This document shows, piece by piece, positions 17,120-26,175 of a stretch of DNA of 64,000 nt. The notes under the pieces were generated by a model, which was not told the origin of the DNA, ran no database searches, and saw only the letters and a program-made list of their open reading frames with translations. The translations under genes were made by a program, and so were the position numbers. Every line of letters starts with the position of its first letter. The stretch's first letter is position 1. The stretch comes from an uncultured Eubacteriales bacterium (GTDB lineage Bacteria; Bacillota; Clostridia; Saccharofermentanales; Saccharofermentanaceae): contig OMWK01000001.1 of the NCBI GenBank assembly GCA_900314745.1, positions 62,001 to 126,000 of the forward strand, written 5' to 3'.

Positions 17120-19912
17120 TCACATTTGTGCGAAGTTCGGGTCATCCTCTGCCTTTACGATGAGCTTCAGCCTTACTGACAGAAGCTTCATGCCGGCGCC
17201 TCCGAAGTGAATCCTGAAGACGTTGTATCTGGACAGCATTCTGAACTCGGACTCCTTGACTCCGACGTGTCCCTCGAGACCGTTCCACGTAATGACGTTG
17301 AAAGGTATGCTCGAGCAGTAGATGGTCATCGGGATCTGTGCGAGGGAGTTGAGGTCGGATCTCGCCGTGAAGATGACTTCATATCTTCCGGGATCATCGG
17401 AATCGATACCGAAGGTGAAATCAGTGCCGTTACTCGTATCCACGTCAACTTCAACCAGAGTCTCCTTGTCAGCCGACAGCTTGAAGTACTTGTCTACCTT
17501 GGTAACCACAACATCATCTGCGAAAGGACAGTCGATGTGCTCAACCTTAACGCCGTTGCCCTCGAGACGGTCCATTGCAGGCGTCCTCATCGCATATCTT
17601 AAGATATTCATGGCATTTCGCTGGAGTTCAGCACGTGTGACTCTGTTCTTATCGCCGGCATTCAGACACTCGATTACATCGCTCTCGCCTATGTTCTCCT
17701 CTTCTACCTGTGAGCAGACCATGAAGATATCGCACTGTGCGCGCGCCATGAGCGAATGCTCCGTTATGGCGTGGGACATGTGCATAAGCTCGGGCACCTT
17801 ATCGATAAATGCCCACCAGTCGGTCATTACGATACCCGTGTATCCCCACTGGTTCCTTAAGATCTCGGTGTTAAGCTCGTAATTTGCCGTTCCGTATACC
17901 CCGTTGATCTTGTTGTAGACGGACATGATGCTGCTCGCTCCGCCCTCCTTGACCGCGATCTCGAAGCCGCGAAGATAGATCTCCCTCAGCGCCTTCTCAG
18001 AGATGACGGAATCCATGAACCTTCTTCGGGTCTCCCTGTTGTTACCGCAGAAGTGCTTGATAACGGCATGAACGCCGACCTTGTGAAGACCCTTGAGCTG
18101 GGCGGATGCGATAAGGCCCGTAACCAGCGGATCTTCGGAGAAATACTCGAAGTTTCTGCCGTTAAGCGGATATCTGTGGATATTCATTCCGGGGCCCAGG
18201 ATGGCATCGATGTCGTTGCTTAGCATCTCTGTGCCGAAATATGTGAAGAGTTCCTCAATAAGCTTCGTGTTGAACGAGGAAGCGATGCACGCGCCGCTCG
18301 GGAGCGAGAACGCCTTCTTGCCGCTGTCGATTCTCATTCCGGAAGGACCGTCGGAGCAGCATACCGTAGGAATTCCGAGTTCCATGTGATGCTTCGTAAG
18401 TCCTGCAAAAGCTGCCGCTGTACCGGTCGTTACCTTAGGGCTGCTCATACCCTCGCCCCTGATGATAAGGGACAGGTCATTATCGGTAAGCTGCGCCGTG
18501 AATTCCTCGAGTGTATTCTTGCCGCTTCGAACATCAGAGAGTTTGATCCCCTTATCTCCTGTCTGGGGGATCTCCTCCATGAGTCCCGTAAAACGGTCTT
18601 CGATGTTCTCATGCGTTCTTAAAGGAACATCCTCGTAACCTCTGTTTGTCATTCTCTTAAATGCCTCGACAGGCTTACATGCGGACTTCAGATTCTCGAT
18701 GACCTTATTGTCGTCAAGAACATACTCGCCGGCCTTGATGACCGATACAACGTCAGAACCGATGCTTATAACATATGTGCCCTTCTCGAGCATCCATCCC
18801 GTTCGAAGTCCGAGTCTGCCGTCATCGTCGAAGGATGCGAATCTTATGACAGGAGCTTCGATCTTAACTGTCTCGCACGCGCCGGGCTTAAGGTTGCCGG
18901 TCTTGCCAAAGCCTATGATGACTCTTGCAGACTTTGTGAGAGTGCCGCTCGGAGCATCTGCGAAAAGCATTACCGTCTTCTTGCCGTCGCATCTTCCGGT
19001 GTTCGTTACCTTAGCGCTTGCCGTGACCTTGCCGCCCTCAGATGAGAATGAATCCAAAGCTACATCGAAAGTCGTATATCCCATACCGAATCCGAACGGA
19101 TACTGAACCTTATCGGGAGCAAAGGTCGAGAAATATCTGTAGCCTACGAAGATGTCCTCTTCATACAGATCCTTGAGACCGTCACCTGCTCCGAAGTTCT
19201 TGCCGGAGGGATAATCTTCGAGATTATATGCGATCGTATCGGTAAGGCATCCCGAAGGAGCAGCCTTGCCCATGATGAGATTGCCTACGGCAAGACCGCC
19301 GTACATACCCGCCTGCCATACATACATGACCGAAGCGGGATCGTATTTATCAACCCATGACATGTCGATGGTGTTGCCCACATTAAGAAGAACCACTGTC
19401 TTCGTGAACGCTTTGCATACGCTCTCGAGGAGCTTCTCCTCACCGTCAGTAAGATAGTAGGAACCCTTCTCGTCGGTGTTGTCCCTGTCCTCGCCTGCAG
19501 TCCTCGCGATAACTACGACAGCGATGTCGTTGGTCTTTGCAAAACGCGCGCAAAGCTCGTCGGTTACGGGCATCTCCTCCTGGGACCACCTCTCCTGACC
19601 CCAGCCCACACCGGGATCAACGGGGTTCTCCTTCTCCCACTCATCGTAGATGCTGATGAGTTCGGGATCGAGCTTCGCACCCGCTTCCTGAAGACCTTCC
19701 CTTATGTTGTATACGTGATTTACATTAACCATGCCGCCGGAACCGGTGCCGCTCTTGTAGTAGTTAGCCTGCATCCTTCCGAAAAGCGCGATCTTCGAAT
19801 CCTTCGATGCCGGGAGAGCCTCCCTGTCGTTCTTAAGGAGCACGGCTCCCTCGCACGCGATATCTATGGCAGCCTGCTTATACTTGTTCCAATCGAGAGT
19901 CATAGCGGACAT
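17120..19912 (-). CDS. GH3 beta-glucosidase with permuted domain order
   Basis: Likely cytosolic exo-glycosidase cutting cello-oligosaccharides or other beta-glucosides; there is no signal peptide. In its 930 residues the domain usually found C-terminal comes first (about 10-260, with GAVLLKND, GSGTGS-like and GEDRDNTD segments). A fibronectin-like domain follows (about 280-370), then the (beta/alpha)8 catalytic domain (about 430-730), then a beta-rich tail to 930. The nucleophile aspartate is D698 in GIVMTDWWA, and KHFCGNNRE supplies the substrate-binding KH. The same permutation is known from Ruminococcus albus-type GH3 enzymes. The start has TTGGAGG seven bases before the ATG. Confidence 0.92.
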   Translation of the reverse strand: MSAMTLDWNKYKQAAIDIACEGAVLLKNDREALPASKDSKIALFGRMQANYYKSGTGSGGMVNVNHVYNIREGLQEAGAKLDPELISIYDEWEKENPVDPGVGWGQERWSQEEMPVTDELCARFAKTNDIAVVVIARTAGEDRDNTDEKGSYYLTDGEEKLLESVCKAFTKTVVLLNVGNTIDMSWVDKYDPASVMYVWQAGMYGGLAVGNLIMGKAAPSGCLTDTIAYNLEDYPSGKNFGAGDGLKDLYEEDIFVGYRYFSTFAPDKVQYPFGFGMGYTTFDVALDSFSSEGGKVTASAKVTNTGRCDGKKTVMLFADAPSGTLTKSARVIIGFGKTGNLKPGACETVKIEAPVIRFASFDDDGRLGLRTGWMLEKGTYVISIGSDVVSVIKAGEYVLDDNKVIENLKSACKPVEAFKRMTNRGYEDVPLRTHENIEDRFTGLMEEIPQTGDKGIKLSDVRSGKNTLEEFTAQLTDNDLSLIIRGEGMSSPKVTTGTAAAFAGLTKHHMELGIPTVCCSDGPSGMRIDSGKKAFSLPSGACIASSFNTKLIEELFTYFGTEMLSNDIDAILGPGMNIHRYPLNGRNFEYFSEDPLVTGLIASAQLKGLHKVGVHAVIKHFCGNNRETRRRFMDSVISEKALREIYLRGFEIAVKEGGASSIMSVYNKINGVYGTANYELNTEILRNQWGYTGIVMTDWWAFIDKVPELMHMSHAITEHSLMARAQCDIFMVCSQVEEENIGESDVIECLNAGDKNRVTRAELQRNAMNILRYAMRTPAMDRLEGNGVKVEHIDCPFADDVVVTKVDKYFKLSADKETLVEVDVDTSNGTDFTFGIDSDDPGRYEVIFTARSDLNSLAQIPMTIYCSSIPFNVITWNGLEGHVGVKESEFRMLSRYNVFRIHFGGAGMKLLSVRLKLIVKAEDDPNFAQM

Positions 19913-19990
19913 GGGTAGACCTCCAAGTCAATAATCTATGTAGATTGTAAACTATGAACAAGTACGAATAATAGCAAATTCGTTGCTTTT

Positions 19991-21157
19991 TTATAAACTT
20001 CCGCGCAAATTATAGATCTCGGGATTACAGGATGTATATCTTATGATCTCCTCCATCCTGCTCTTATCCATATATGCGACAAGGGAATATGCCTTGCCTG
20101 ATCTTCCGGCACGTCCCGTCCTTCCGATCCTGTGAAGATAGAACTCATTCTCGTTGGGGATATCGAAGTTGAATACGGCTTCGACATCGTCGACGTCTAT
20201 TCCTCTTGCAACGACATCAGTCGCGACGAGGACATTGAACTTATTCTTCCTGAAGCCGTCCATGACGCGGTTCCTTCCGCCCTGACCGATATTGCCGTGA
20301 AGTGCATCACAGGATATTCCGTGTGTCTCGAGCTTATGGAGGACCTTCTCCGTCTGTGTTCTTGTATTGCAGAATACGATTGCCTTCCTGATGTTCTCGG
20401 CGTCGAGAACGCTTATGATCGCGGAAGCCTTGTCCTTCTCGGGAACTTCGATTATGTACTCATCTATGTTAGGATGATCGTCCGCCTTCGGCATGACGTC
20501 TATCTGGGCTGCGCCCTCCATGAACTGCCATGTTATGTCCTGAATCTCTCTCGGCATCGTGGCGGAGAACAGAGCCATCTGCTTATCCTTCGGTGTAAGC
20601 TCGATGATCCTCTTGATGTCCTTTATGAATCCCATCTTAAGCATTTCATCAGCCTCATCGAGAACGAGTGTATATATCTCGCTTATGTCGATGAGCTTCC
20701 TTCCGACGAGGTCGAGAAGTCTTCCGGGTGTCGCGACGACGACCTGGGGATTTCTGGAGAGCTTATTCTGCTGTGTCCTGATATTCTGTCCGCCTATGAC
20801 CGATACGACGTTGAAGCCCTTGATAAATCTTCCGAGGTTCTTGAATTCGGATGTGATCTGAAGAGCGAGCTCTCTTGTCGGGCAGAGAACAAGAGCCTGA
20901 ACAAAATCAACGTTCATGTTAAGATACTCAAGGATCGGTATCGCAAATGCGAATGTCTTACCGGTACCTGTCGGAGCCTTCGCGATGAGGCTCAAGTCAT
21001 CCATGAGAAGCGGGATCGCCTTCTGCTGAATCGTGGTGGGCTTCTTTACACCCATTTTCTTCAGCGAATCCCTGACCTCCGGTGACAGGTCAAAATCCTT
21101 AAAACTCAATTCTTCATTCTCTGATTCATTCATATCATTCACATCTTTCATAAGCAC
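19991..21157 (-). CDS. DEAD-box ATP-dependent RNA helicase
   Basis: Unwinds RNA duplexes, with roles in ribosome assembly or mRNA turnover. It contains the Q-motif region, AKAPTGTGKT, PTRELALQ, TPGRLLD, DEAD, SAT and HRIGRTGRAGR. At about 388 residues it is almost only the two RecA-like domains, with no basic C-terminal RNA-binding tail, so it belongs with the short forms. Start choice is uncertain. No Shine-Dalgarno sequence is near any candidate; a GTG at 21157 lies exactly six bases after a TATAAT and would suit a leaderless message, and an ATG at 21151 is also possible. It is divergent from the deoBC fusion. Confidence 0.9.
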   Translation of the reverse strand: MLMKDVNDMNESENEELSFKDFDLSPEVRDSLKKMGVKKPTTIQQKAIPLLMDDLSLIAKAPTGTGKTFAFAIPILEYLNMNVDFVQALVLCPTRELALQITSEFKNLGRFIKGFNVVSVIGGQNIRTQQNKLSRNPQVVVATPGRLLDLVGRKLIDISEIYTLVLDEADEMLKMGFIKDIKRIIELTPKDKQMALFSATMPREIQDITWQFMEGAAQIDVMPKADDHPNIDEYIIEVPEKDKASAIISVLDAENIRKAIVFCNTRTQTEKVLHKLETHGISCDALHGNIGQGGRNRVMDGFRKNKFNVLVATDVVARGIDVDDVEAVFNFDIPNENEFYLHRIGRTGRAGRSGKAYSLVAYMDKSRMEEIIRYTSCNPEIYNLRGSL

Positions 21158-21226
21158 CCGAACATTATACATTATGTACATTCAAGCGGTATACTTTAAC
21201 TACTATGACTTTGGGGAGATATTCTT

Positions 21227-23056
21227 ATGGCAAAACGCGTTTTTCTTGTTATCCTTGACAGTTTCGGCCTGGGCGGAGCGCCTGACGAAGCAGATTTCAA
21301 AGACGAGGGCAGCAACACTCTCGCGGCAGTTCTGTCAGATTCAGATCTGCCCTTCCCCGGTCTTGCCAGGATGGGGCTTTTCGACGTGGACGGAGAGGAC
21401 GACGAACGCATAATCAGGTGGAAGCAGGCGCAGGATAACACGCCCGCACCCATAGGTTCCTACGGAAGACTCCGCGAGCTTTCTTCCGGCAAGGACTCCA
21501 CTATCGGCCACTGGGAGATCGCCGGTGTCTACTCCGCGACACCCCTCCCGACCTACCCTGAAGGCTTCCCCGAGAACATACTCGACAAGATAAGAGAAGT
21601 ATCAGGAAGAGGCATACTCTGCAACAAACCCTACAGCGGCACCGAAGTCATCAGGGATTACGGCGCGGAACACATTAAGACGGGCGACCTCATCGTATAT
21701 ACCTCGGCTGACTCGGTACTTCAGATAGCAGCACATGAGGAAGTCGTACCCACGGATGAGCTGTACAGGATCTGCTCCGCGTGCAGGGAGTTCATGACGG
21801 GCGACGACGGTGTCGGCAGAGTAATCGCGAGACCTTTCACAGGAAACGAGAAGGACGGCTTTACAAGGACATCCAACCGCAAGGATTTCTCCCTTCCCGC
21901 ACCCGCTGCGACAATGCCGGACATACTTAAGAAGGAGGGGCTCGATGTCATATCGATAGGCAAGATCAAGGATCTGTTCGCCTACAGGGGCCTTACGGAG
22001 ACGACGGCAACTGCTGACAACGAAGACGGCATCCGAAGGCTCACCGACATGCTCGACTGCGACTTCAACGGACTTTGCTTCGTAAACCTCGTCGACTTCG
22101 ACATGAAATACGGACACAGGAACGACATCAGCGGATATGCGGCAGCGATGCACGAATTCGACGATGCGCTCACGAGAATGATCCCGCTTCTCCGGCAGGA
22201 CGATCTTCTTATCATAACCGCGGACCACGGCTGCGACCCCTCCACGGAATCGACGGACCACAGCAGGGAATGCGTTCCGCTTCTTATCTATGGCGAGGGC
22301 CACGACGTCCCTCACAACATGGGCGAGATCGCGGGATTCGGCGTAGTCTCATCCATAGTCTACACGGCTCTGCTCGGAAGAAATTTCCCTTCAGCCGTAC
22401 CGCATCTTGATCACAGTATTGATGAGAACAACATCTACTCCTATGTGGACGTCACCAACCTTAAGACGACGGCAACCACAAAGGACATAGAAGAACTTGT
22501 GGATAAAGCCATAAGACTCGGCGCAGCATCGGTGTGCGTACAGCCCTGCTATGTAAGGGATGCGGCCCGTAAGGCGGCTGGAAGGCTTAACATCTGCACG
22601 GTAATAGGATTTCCCAACGGCTATTCGACCACGGCAGTAAAGAAATACGAAGCTCTCGACGCGATAGCAAACGGAGCCTCTGAGATCGATATGGTCATCA
22701 ACGTAAACTTCATCAAGTCGAGAAGATTTGACGAGGCTGCAACTGAGATCGGAATAATCGCCGAAGCTGTTCATTCCAAGGGCGCGATACTCAAGGTCAT
22801 AATCGAGACCTGCCTTCTCACCGAGACCGAGAAGAAGATGCTCTGCAACATAGTCACCGTTCAGGGTGCCGACTTCATCAAGACATCCACGGGCTTCGGT
22901 TCTGCCGGTGCCACAGTCGAAGACGTGAGGCTCATGCGCCACTACTCGGGCTCGAACCTCGAAGTCAAGGCAGCAGGTGGCATCAGATCGGAAGAGGCTG
23001 CAAGAGCTATGATCGAAGCCGGCGCCACAAGGATAGGCGCATCTAATCTGGGTTAA
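21227..23056 (+). CDS. deoBC: Phosphopentomutase-deoxyribose-phosphate aldolase fusion
   Basis: One 609-residue protein joins two consecutive steps of deoxynucleoside breakdown. Residues 1 to about 395 are DeoB (alkaline phosphatase fold: LDSFGLGGAPD, SGKDSTIGHWEI, SADSVLQIAAHE, ITADHGCDPSTESTDHSRE), which moves phosphate between C1 and C5 of (deoxy)ribose. From about residue 405, DeoC (VDVTNLKTTAT, ASEIDMVINV, FIKTSTGF with Schiff-base lysine K552, KAAGGIR) splits deoxyribose-5-phosphate into glyceraldehyde-3-phosphate and acetaldehyde. No internal stop or frameshift separates them and the linker is short. The ATG has GGGGAGA upstream. Both active sites look intact. Confidence 0.93.
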   Translation: MAKRVFLVILDSFGLGGAPDEADFKDEGSNTLAAVLSDSDLPFPGLARMGLFDVDGEDDERIIRWKQAQDNTPAPIGSYGRLRELSSGKDSTIGHWEIAGVYSATPLPTYPEGFPENILDKIREVSGRGILCNKPYSGTEVIRDYGAEHIKTGDLIVYTSADSVLQIAAHEEVVPTDELYRICSACREFMTGDDGVGRVIARPFTGNEKDGFTRTSNRKDFSLPAPAATMPDILKKEGLDVISIGKIKDLFAYRGLTETTATADNEDGIRRLTDMLDCDFNGLCFVNLVDFDMKYGHRNDISGYAAAMHEFDDALTRMIPLLRQDDLLIITADHGCDPSTESTDHSRECVPLLIYGEGHDVPHNMGEIAGFGVVSSIVYTALLGRNFPSAVPHLDHSIDENNIYSYVDVTNLKTTATTKDIEELVDKAIRLGAASVCVQPCYVRDAARKAAGRLNICTVIGFPNGYSTTAVKKYEALDAIANGASEIDMVINVNFIKSRRFDEAATEIGIIAEAVHSKGAILKVIIETCLLTETEKKMLCNIVTVQGADFIKTSTGFGSAGATVEDVRLMRHYSGSNLEVKAAGGIRSEEAARAMIEAGATRIGASNLG

Positions 23057-23066
23057 TAAAGAGCAT

Positions 23067-23078
23067 TTGTTCGAACAA
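23067..23078. repeat. 12-bp palindrome after the deoBC gene
   Basis: TTGTTCGAACAA is a perfect palindrome, followed by a further TGTTC a few bases on. It lies between deoBC and the small membrane protein, ahead of the latter. It could be a regulator site, but no cognate protein is evident. Confidence 0.3.
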
Positions 23079-23130
23079 TTTGTTCTTTCTGTCGCATATT
23101 GTCCTTATAATCGGACTAATACCCTGATAT

Positions 23131-23180
23131 ACTCCTCTCAGAACAAACAAATGAGCGTTTTAAGTCGTTTTGAGAGGAGT
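23131..23180 (+). promoter_or_regulatory. Hairpin enclosing the ribosome-binding site of the next gene
   Basis: A 14-base arm at 23131-23144 pairs with 23167-23180 (one G-U pair, 22-base loop). The 3' arm contains the whole GAGAGGAG ribosome site, five bases before the ATG at 23186. There is no T run, so it is not a terminator. Confidence 0.7.
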
Positions 23181-23185
23181 TATAT

Positions 23186-23488
23186 ATGTCACCTTTGGAT
23201 ATCGCAGTAATGTTCTTCTTCGTGCTCATAGCCGGCAGGGCCGTAGCTATGTCATTCAGTTTCTGGAAGGATCAGGAGAGACTGGCTTACCTCGAACACG
23301 AGCTTTCACATACTAATGCCAAACCCGCAGTCAGTGCGGCAAATAATAAAGCGGTACGTGTTACCCGCACACAATACCGCGTTTACCGTCGTATTGATAA
23401 CAGACCGTCTGCTTCAAGTCCGGCTTCGCTTCCTGAGGACCTCCACTTAAGGAGCGAGGCCGGCAAGCAGATGACAACTGCCGCCTGA
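23186..23488 (+). CDS. Small single-pass membrane protein, unknown
   Basis: A 100-residue protein with one N-terminal membrane helix (about residues 5-23, DIAVMFFFVLIAGRAVAMS), then a charged helical stretch (FWKDQERLAYLEHEL) and a basic, Ser-rich tail. No family is recognised. Its ribosome site is buried in a 14-bp hairpin, suggesting controlled translation. It ends three bases from the stop codon of the convergent PAS-GGDEF gene, with no terminator between. Confidence 0.6.
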   Translation: MSPLDIAVMFFFVLIAGRAVAMSFSFWKDQERLAYLEHELSHTNAKPAVSAANNKAVRVTRTQYRVYRRIDNRPSASSPASLPEDLHLRSEAGKQMTTAA

Positions 23489-23491
23489 CGA

Positions 23492-24433
23492 TCAGTATGA
23501 CAGCTGATTCTTACCGTTCCTCTTGGCCTTATAGAGCTTTCTGTCTGCAGCCGAGAGGATCTCGGAGATATCAGTACCCTTAACATAGGTTGAGATGCCT
23601 GCAGAGATGGTTATCTTCTCGAACTTGGTCTCACTCACGGGAACAGACTGATCCGTGACATTTCTGGAGATCTCCTTCGCGATATTGACCGCATCGGTCT
23701 TATCGCAGTCAGGGAGAAGAACGACGAACTCGTCTCCGCCTGTTCTGAAGCATATATCACTCTTCCTGATCGCATTGAGCATGGATGTGGCGATATGCCT
23801 TAAGACGTCATCGCCTCTTTGCTGACCGTACTGGTCATTAATGAACTTCATGTCATCGACATCTATGGCTATCAGCGAGAATGACGTATCATCATTTCTT
23901 CTGTCATACATGCTGCATACTCTCTCGAGGTTCTCATAGAAGTATCTTCTGTTATAGAGACCCGTTACGTCATCAACTCTCGCGAGACGCTGAACCTTCT
24001 TATATGATCTCTCGAGCTCCTTCTCGAGATGCTTGAGCTCCGTGACATCCTTAGTGATACCCCATGTTCCGATTATCTCGTGGTTCTGATCGTAGAACGG
24101 ATACTTGGATGCTATTAGGTAGCGCGTCTCTCCGTCTGCTCTCTCCCACTCCTCCTCGATATTGAGAATGGGCTCGCCGGTCGACATGATCTCGTCTTCG
24201 ATCTCCTTCGCACGATCCGCGAACTCCCTGGGGAAATAATCATAATCCGTCTTACCGAACATATCCGACGGCGACTTCACGCCGAACTGATCCGCATGCT
24301 GCTGGCTGTTCCAGACAAATCTGGATTCCCTGTCCTTAAAATAGATAGTATCAGCACAATGATACTTGATAGTATCTATAACCAGCGCGTCTATCTTATC
24401 AGGATCCATGTCGATCCCATTCTTCTTAACCAT
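23492..24433 (-). CDS. PAS-GGDEF diguanylate cyclase
   Basis: A cytosolic cyclic di-GMP synthase with a sensory domain. A PAS domain (about residues 15-125, with IYFKDRESRFVWNS and the PAC-like GTWGITKDVTELK) and a short coiled linker lead to GGDEF (about 150-313). The motif FRTGGDEF is intact. RKSD lies exactly five residues before it, matching the RxxD inhibitory site, so feedback inhibition is likely, in contrast to the FIST-GGDEF protein. I use the ATG at 24433 because AAGGAGG is five bases upstream; a longer frame starts 13 codons earlier without such a site. It follows the histidine kinase gene on the same strand. Confidence 0.9.
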   Translation of the reverse strand: MVKKNGIDMDPDKIDALVIDTIKYHCADTIYFKDRESRFVWNSQQHADQFGVKSPSDMFGKTDYDYFPREFADRAKEIEDEIMSTGEPILNIEEEWERADGETRYLIASKYPFYDQNHEIIGTWGITKDVTELKHLEKELERSYKKVQRLARVDDVTGLYNRRYFYENLERVCSMYDRRNDDTSFSLIAIDVDDMKFINDQYGQQRGDDVLRHIATSMLNAIRKSDICFRTGGDEFVVLLPDCDKTDAVNIAKEISRNVTDQSVPVSETKFEKITISAGISTYVKGTDISEILSAADRKLYKAKRNGKNQLSY

Positions 24434-24517
24434 AGCGGCCTCCTTGCAAAGAATAATTGCAAATATCACCAAAAATTTATATTTAATGATAGCACACTAT
24501 GTTTGTTTACAAAAGAA

Positions 24518-25432
24518 TCAGATAGTCTTAAACGACATCGCGATCTTAAACCTGCCGTCGCTTACTACAGCGCTTATATCTCCACTCATGGATTCAACGA
24601 GCTTTTTAACAACGGAGAGACCGACGCCCGAAGAGCCGGTATGCCTTGAAGCATCGCCCTTGTAATACCTGTCGAAGACCTTTTTGGGGTCGGGATTCTG
24701 GCCTTCAAGCAGAAGATTATCCAGTGTTATGACAACCTTCTTGCCCTGCTCATCCCTCTTAACGGAAAGCTTAACGTCGCCTCCGCCGTGGACAAGGCTG
24801 TTTCTTATCAGGTTCTGCATGATTCTCTTAAGAGACTGCTCGTTACCGAGTATCCTGATCCCCTCATCAACATCAACATCGACTTCAAAGCCCTTATCCT
24901 GGAAGTCATCGTAGTACTCGAAGAGAGTCTCCAGGATTATCTTGGAGCACTCTATGGGATCTATGCTGATCTTAAAATTAACATTAGATACCTTAGTATA
25001 CAAGAACATGGTCTCGAGGATCTCGGACAGCGAATCGATCCTTCCGGTAATGATGGAGGAATACTTCCTTCTCTCTTCAGGATCATCCGTCTGCTCCAGA
25101 AGTTCAAAATAGCCCTTCAAAGACGTAAGCGGTGTCCTTATGTCGTGGCTCATGTTGGTAAGGGTATCCTTGATCTCCTTATCCTCGCGAAGGATCTTCT
25201 CATGCCTCTCATCGTAGGTATCCAGTATCTCGTTGATGTCTGAAGCGAGCCTTCTGAAGCTTCTGGATTTCCCGTAGAACGTAAGTCTCTTCCTGGTCTC
25301 ATTCCGGGATATGAAGTGAACCTGACTTCTGATGCTTCTCATCTGCGAGAGAAGGGATATCAGAATGAACGCGAGCGCAAGAGATACCACCGTCAATAAA
25401 ACAATCAATACAATCATTGCCTGTTCACTCAT
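24518..25432 (-). CDS. Sensor histidine kinase of the ABC-transporter module
   Basis: A 304-residue membrane kinase. It has one N-terminal hydrophobic stretch (about residues 5-28), no large outer domain, a dimerisation helix with H96 in NMSHDIRTPLTSLKGY, and an ATPase domain with NLIRNSLVHGGG, a DRYYKGD F-box-like segment and SSGVGLSVVKKLVE. Such short-input kinases usually get their signal from a partner transporter. It is the last gene of the RR-ATPase-permease-permease-kinase operon, overlapping the second permease by four bases. It most likely phosphorylates the regulator at 28113-28826. Confidence 0.92.
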   Translation of the reverse strand: MSEQAMIVLIVLLTVVSLALAFILISLLSQMRSIRSQVHFISRNETRKRLTFYGKSRSFRRLASDINEILDTYDERHEKILREDKEIKDTLTNMSHDIRTPLTSLKGYFELLEQTDDPEERRKYSSIITGRIDSLSEILETMFLYTKVSNVNFKISIDPIECSKIILETLFEYYDDFQDKGFEVDVDVDEGIRILGNEQSLKRIMQNLIRNSLVHGGGDVKLSVKRDEQGKKVVITLDNLLLEGQNPDPKKVFDRYYKGDASRHTGSSGVGLSVVKKLVESMSGDISAVVSDGRFKIAMSFKTI

Positions 25433-26175
25433 ATACGGTCCGCCTTCCTGTTTCTGACAGCCGCTATTACAGAAATGATTATGATCGGCAGCAGAAGTCC
25501 TGCAAACCCGCCAATATCCTCTATCAATCCGGTAAACTTACCGCAGGTATCATAATATCCGTGTACGAATCCCTCCGAGTACACTGAGAGAAACATACCC
25601 AATATGGACATAAGTATCGACAAAGCCACGGCGAAAGGCACTTTATGAATGATCTGAGACAGAAGATAGGTGGTAAGGCTCGTGAACATACATGCTGCAA
25701 ACGAACTCACATATATAACATAAACCTCATTGTTGCCTGAAAAGAACGTCATAACGATACTCTCCGGATGACCCGCGAGTATAATCGCCAGAGCCGGGAA
25801 GATAAGGAGGTTTATGGCTGCCACGAAAATTGCTATGCCGCAGATCTCGGCAAGACAGAGCTTCAGGCGGCTTCTCACCGCACCTTCTATGTTAATGGCA
25901 AGCCTGTATTTATGGTAGTTACAGGTAGTAAAAGCAACCGTAAGTCCCAGCACAACCGCCACCAGGCTCCCGAACATCCCCTCAAAAACCAAAACCCTGT
26001 ACGACATATCCCTGATTCCTTCTACGGATATGTCTATGTTTCCGGTCAACTCTACCACCGCATCAAAGACCAGCATGATGAACAGCAAAAGAAACATCGC
26101 TATGGCAGCGCTGATCTTAAGAATGGTGCTCTTAAAAAGCCTTATGACCTCTATACGAACGAGATTGCTGAACAT
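25429..26175 (-). CDS. ABC-2 type permease, second subunit
   Basis: A 248-residue membrane protein with about six helices, of the type found in lantibiotic-immunity (LanE/LanG, CprB/C) exporters. The sequence is variable and recognition rests on topology and neighbours. It abuts the first permease with a one-base overlap of stop and start, and the kinase with a four-base overlap, so all three are translationally coupled. Confidence 0.85.
   Translation of the reverse strand: MFSNLVRIEVIRLFKSTILKISAAIAMFLLLFIMLVFDAVVELTGNIDISVEGIRDMSYRVLVFEGMFGSLVAVVLGLTVAFTTCNYHKYRLAINIEGAVRSRLKLCLAEICGIAIFVAAINLLIFPALAIILAGHPESIVMTFFSGNNEVYVIYVSSFAACMFTSLTTYLLSQIIHKVPFAVALSILMSILGMFLSVYSEGFVHGYYDTCGKFTGLIEDIGGFAGLLLPIIIISVIAAVRNRKADRI

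Noticed and set aside
20132..21085. 317-codon open frame antisense to the DEAD-box helicase
   Set aside because: It is an antisense shadow of a gene with all helicase motifs, with no domain or start signal of its own.
23073..23085. GAAC-N5-GTTC element as a possible LexA (SOS) box
   Set aside because: The Gram-positive LexA box needs four bases between GAAC and GTTC. Here there are five, and the neighbouring genes are not SOS genes.
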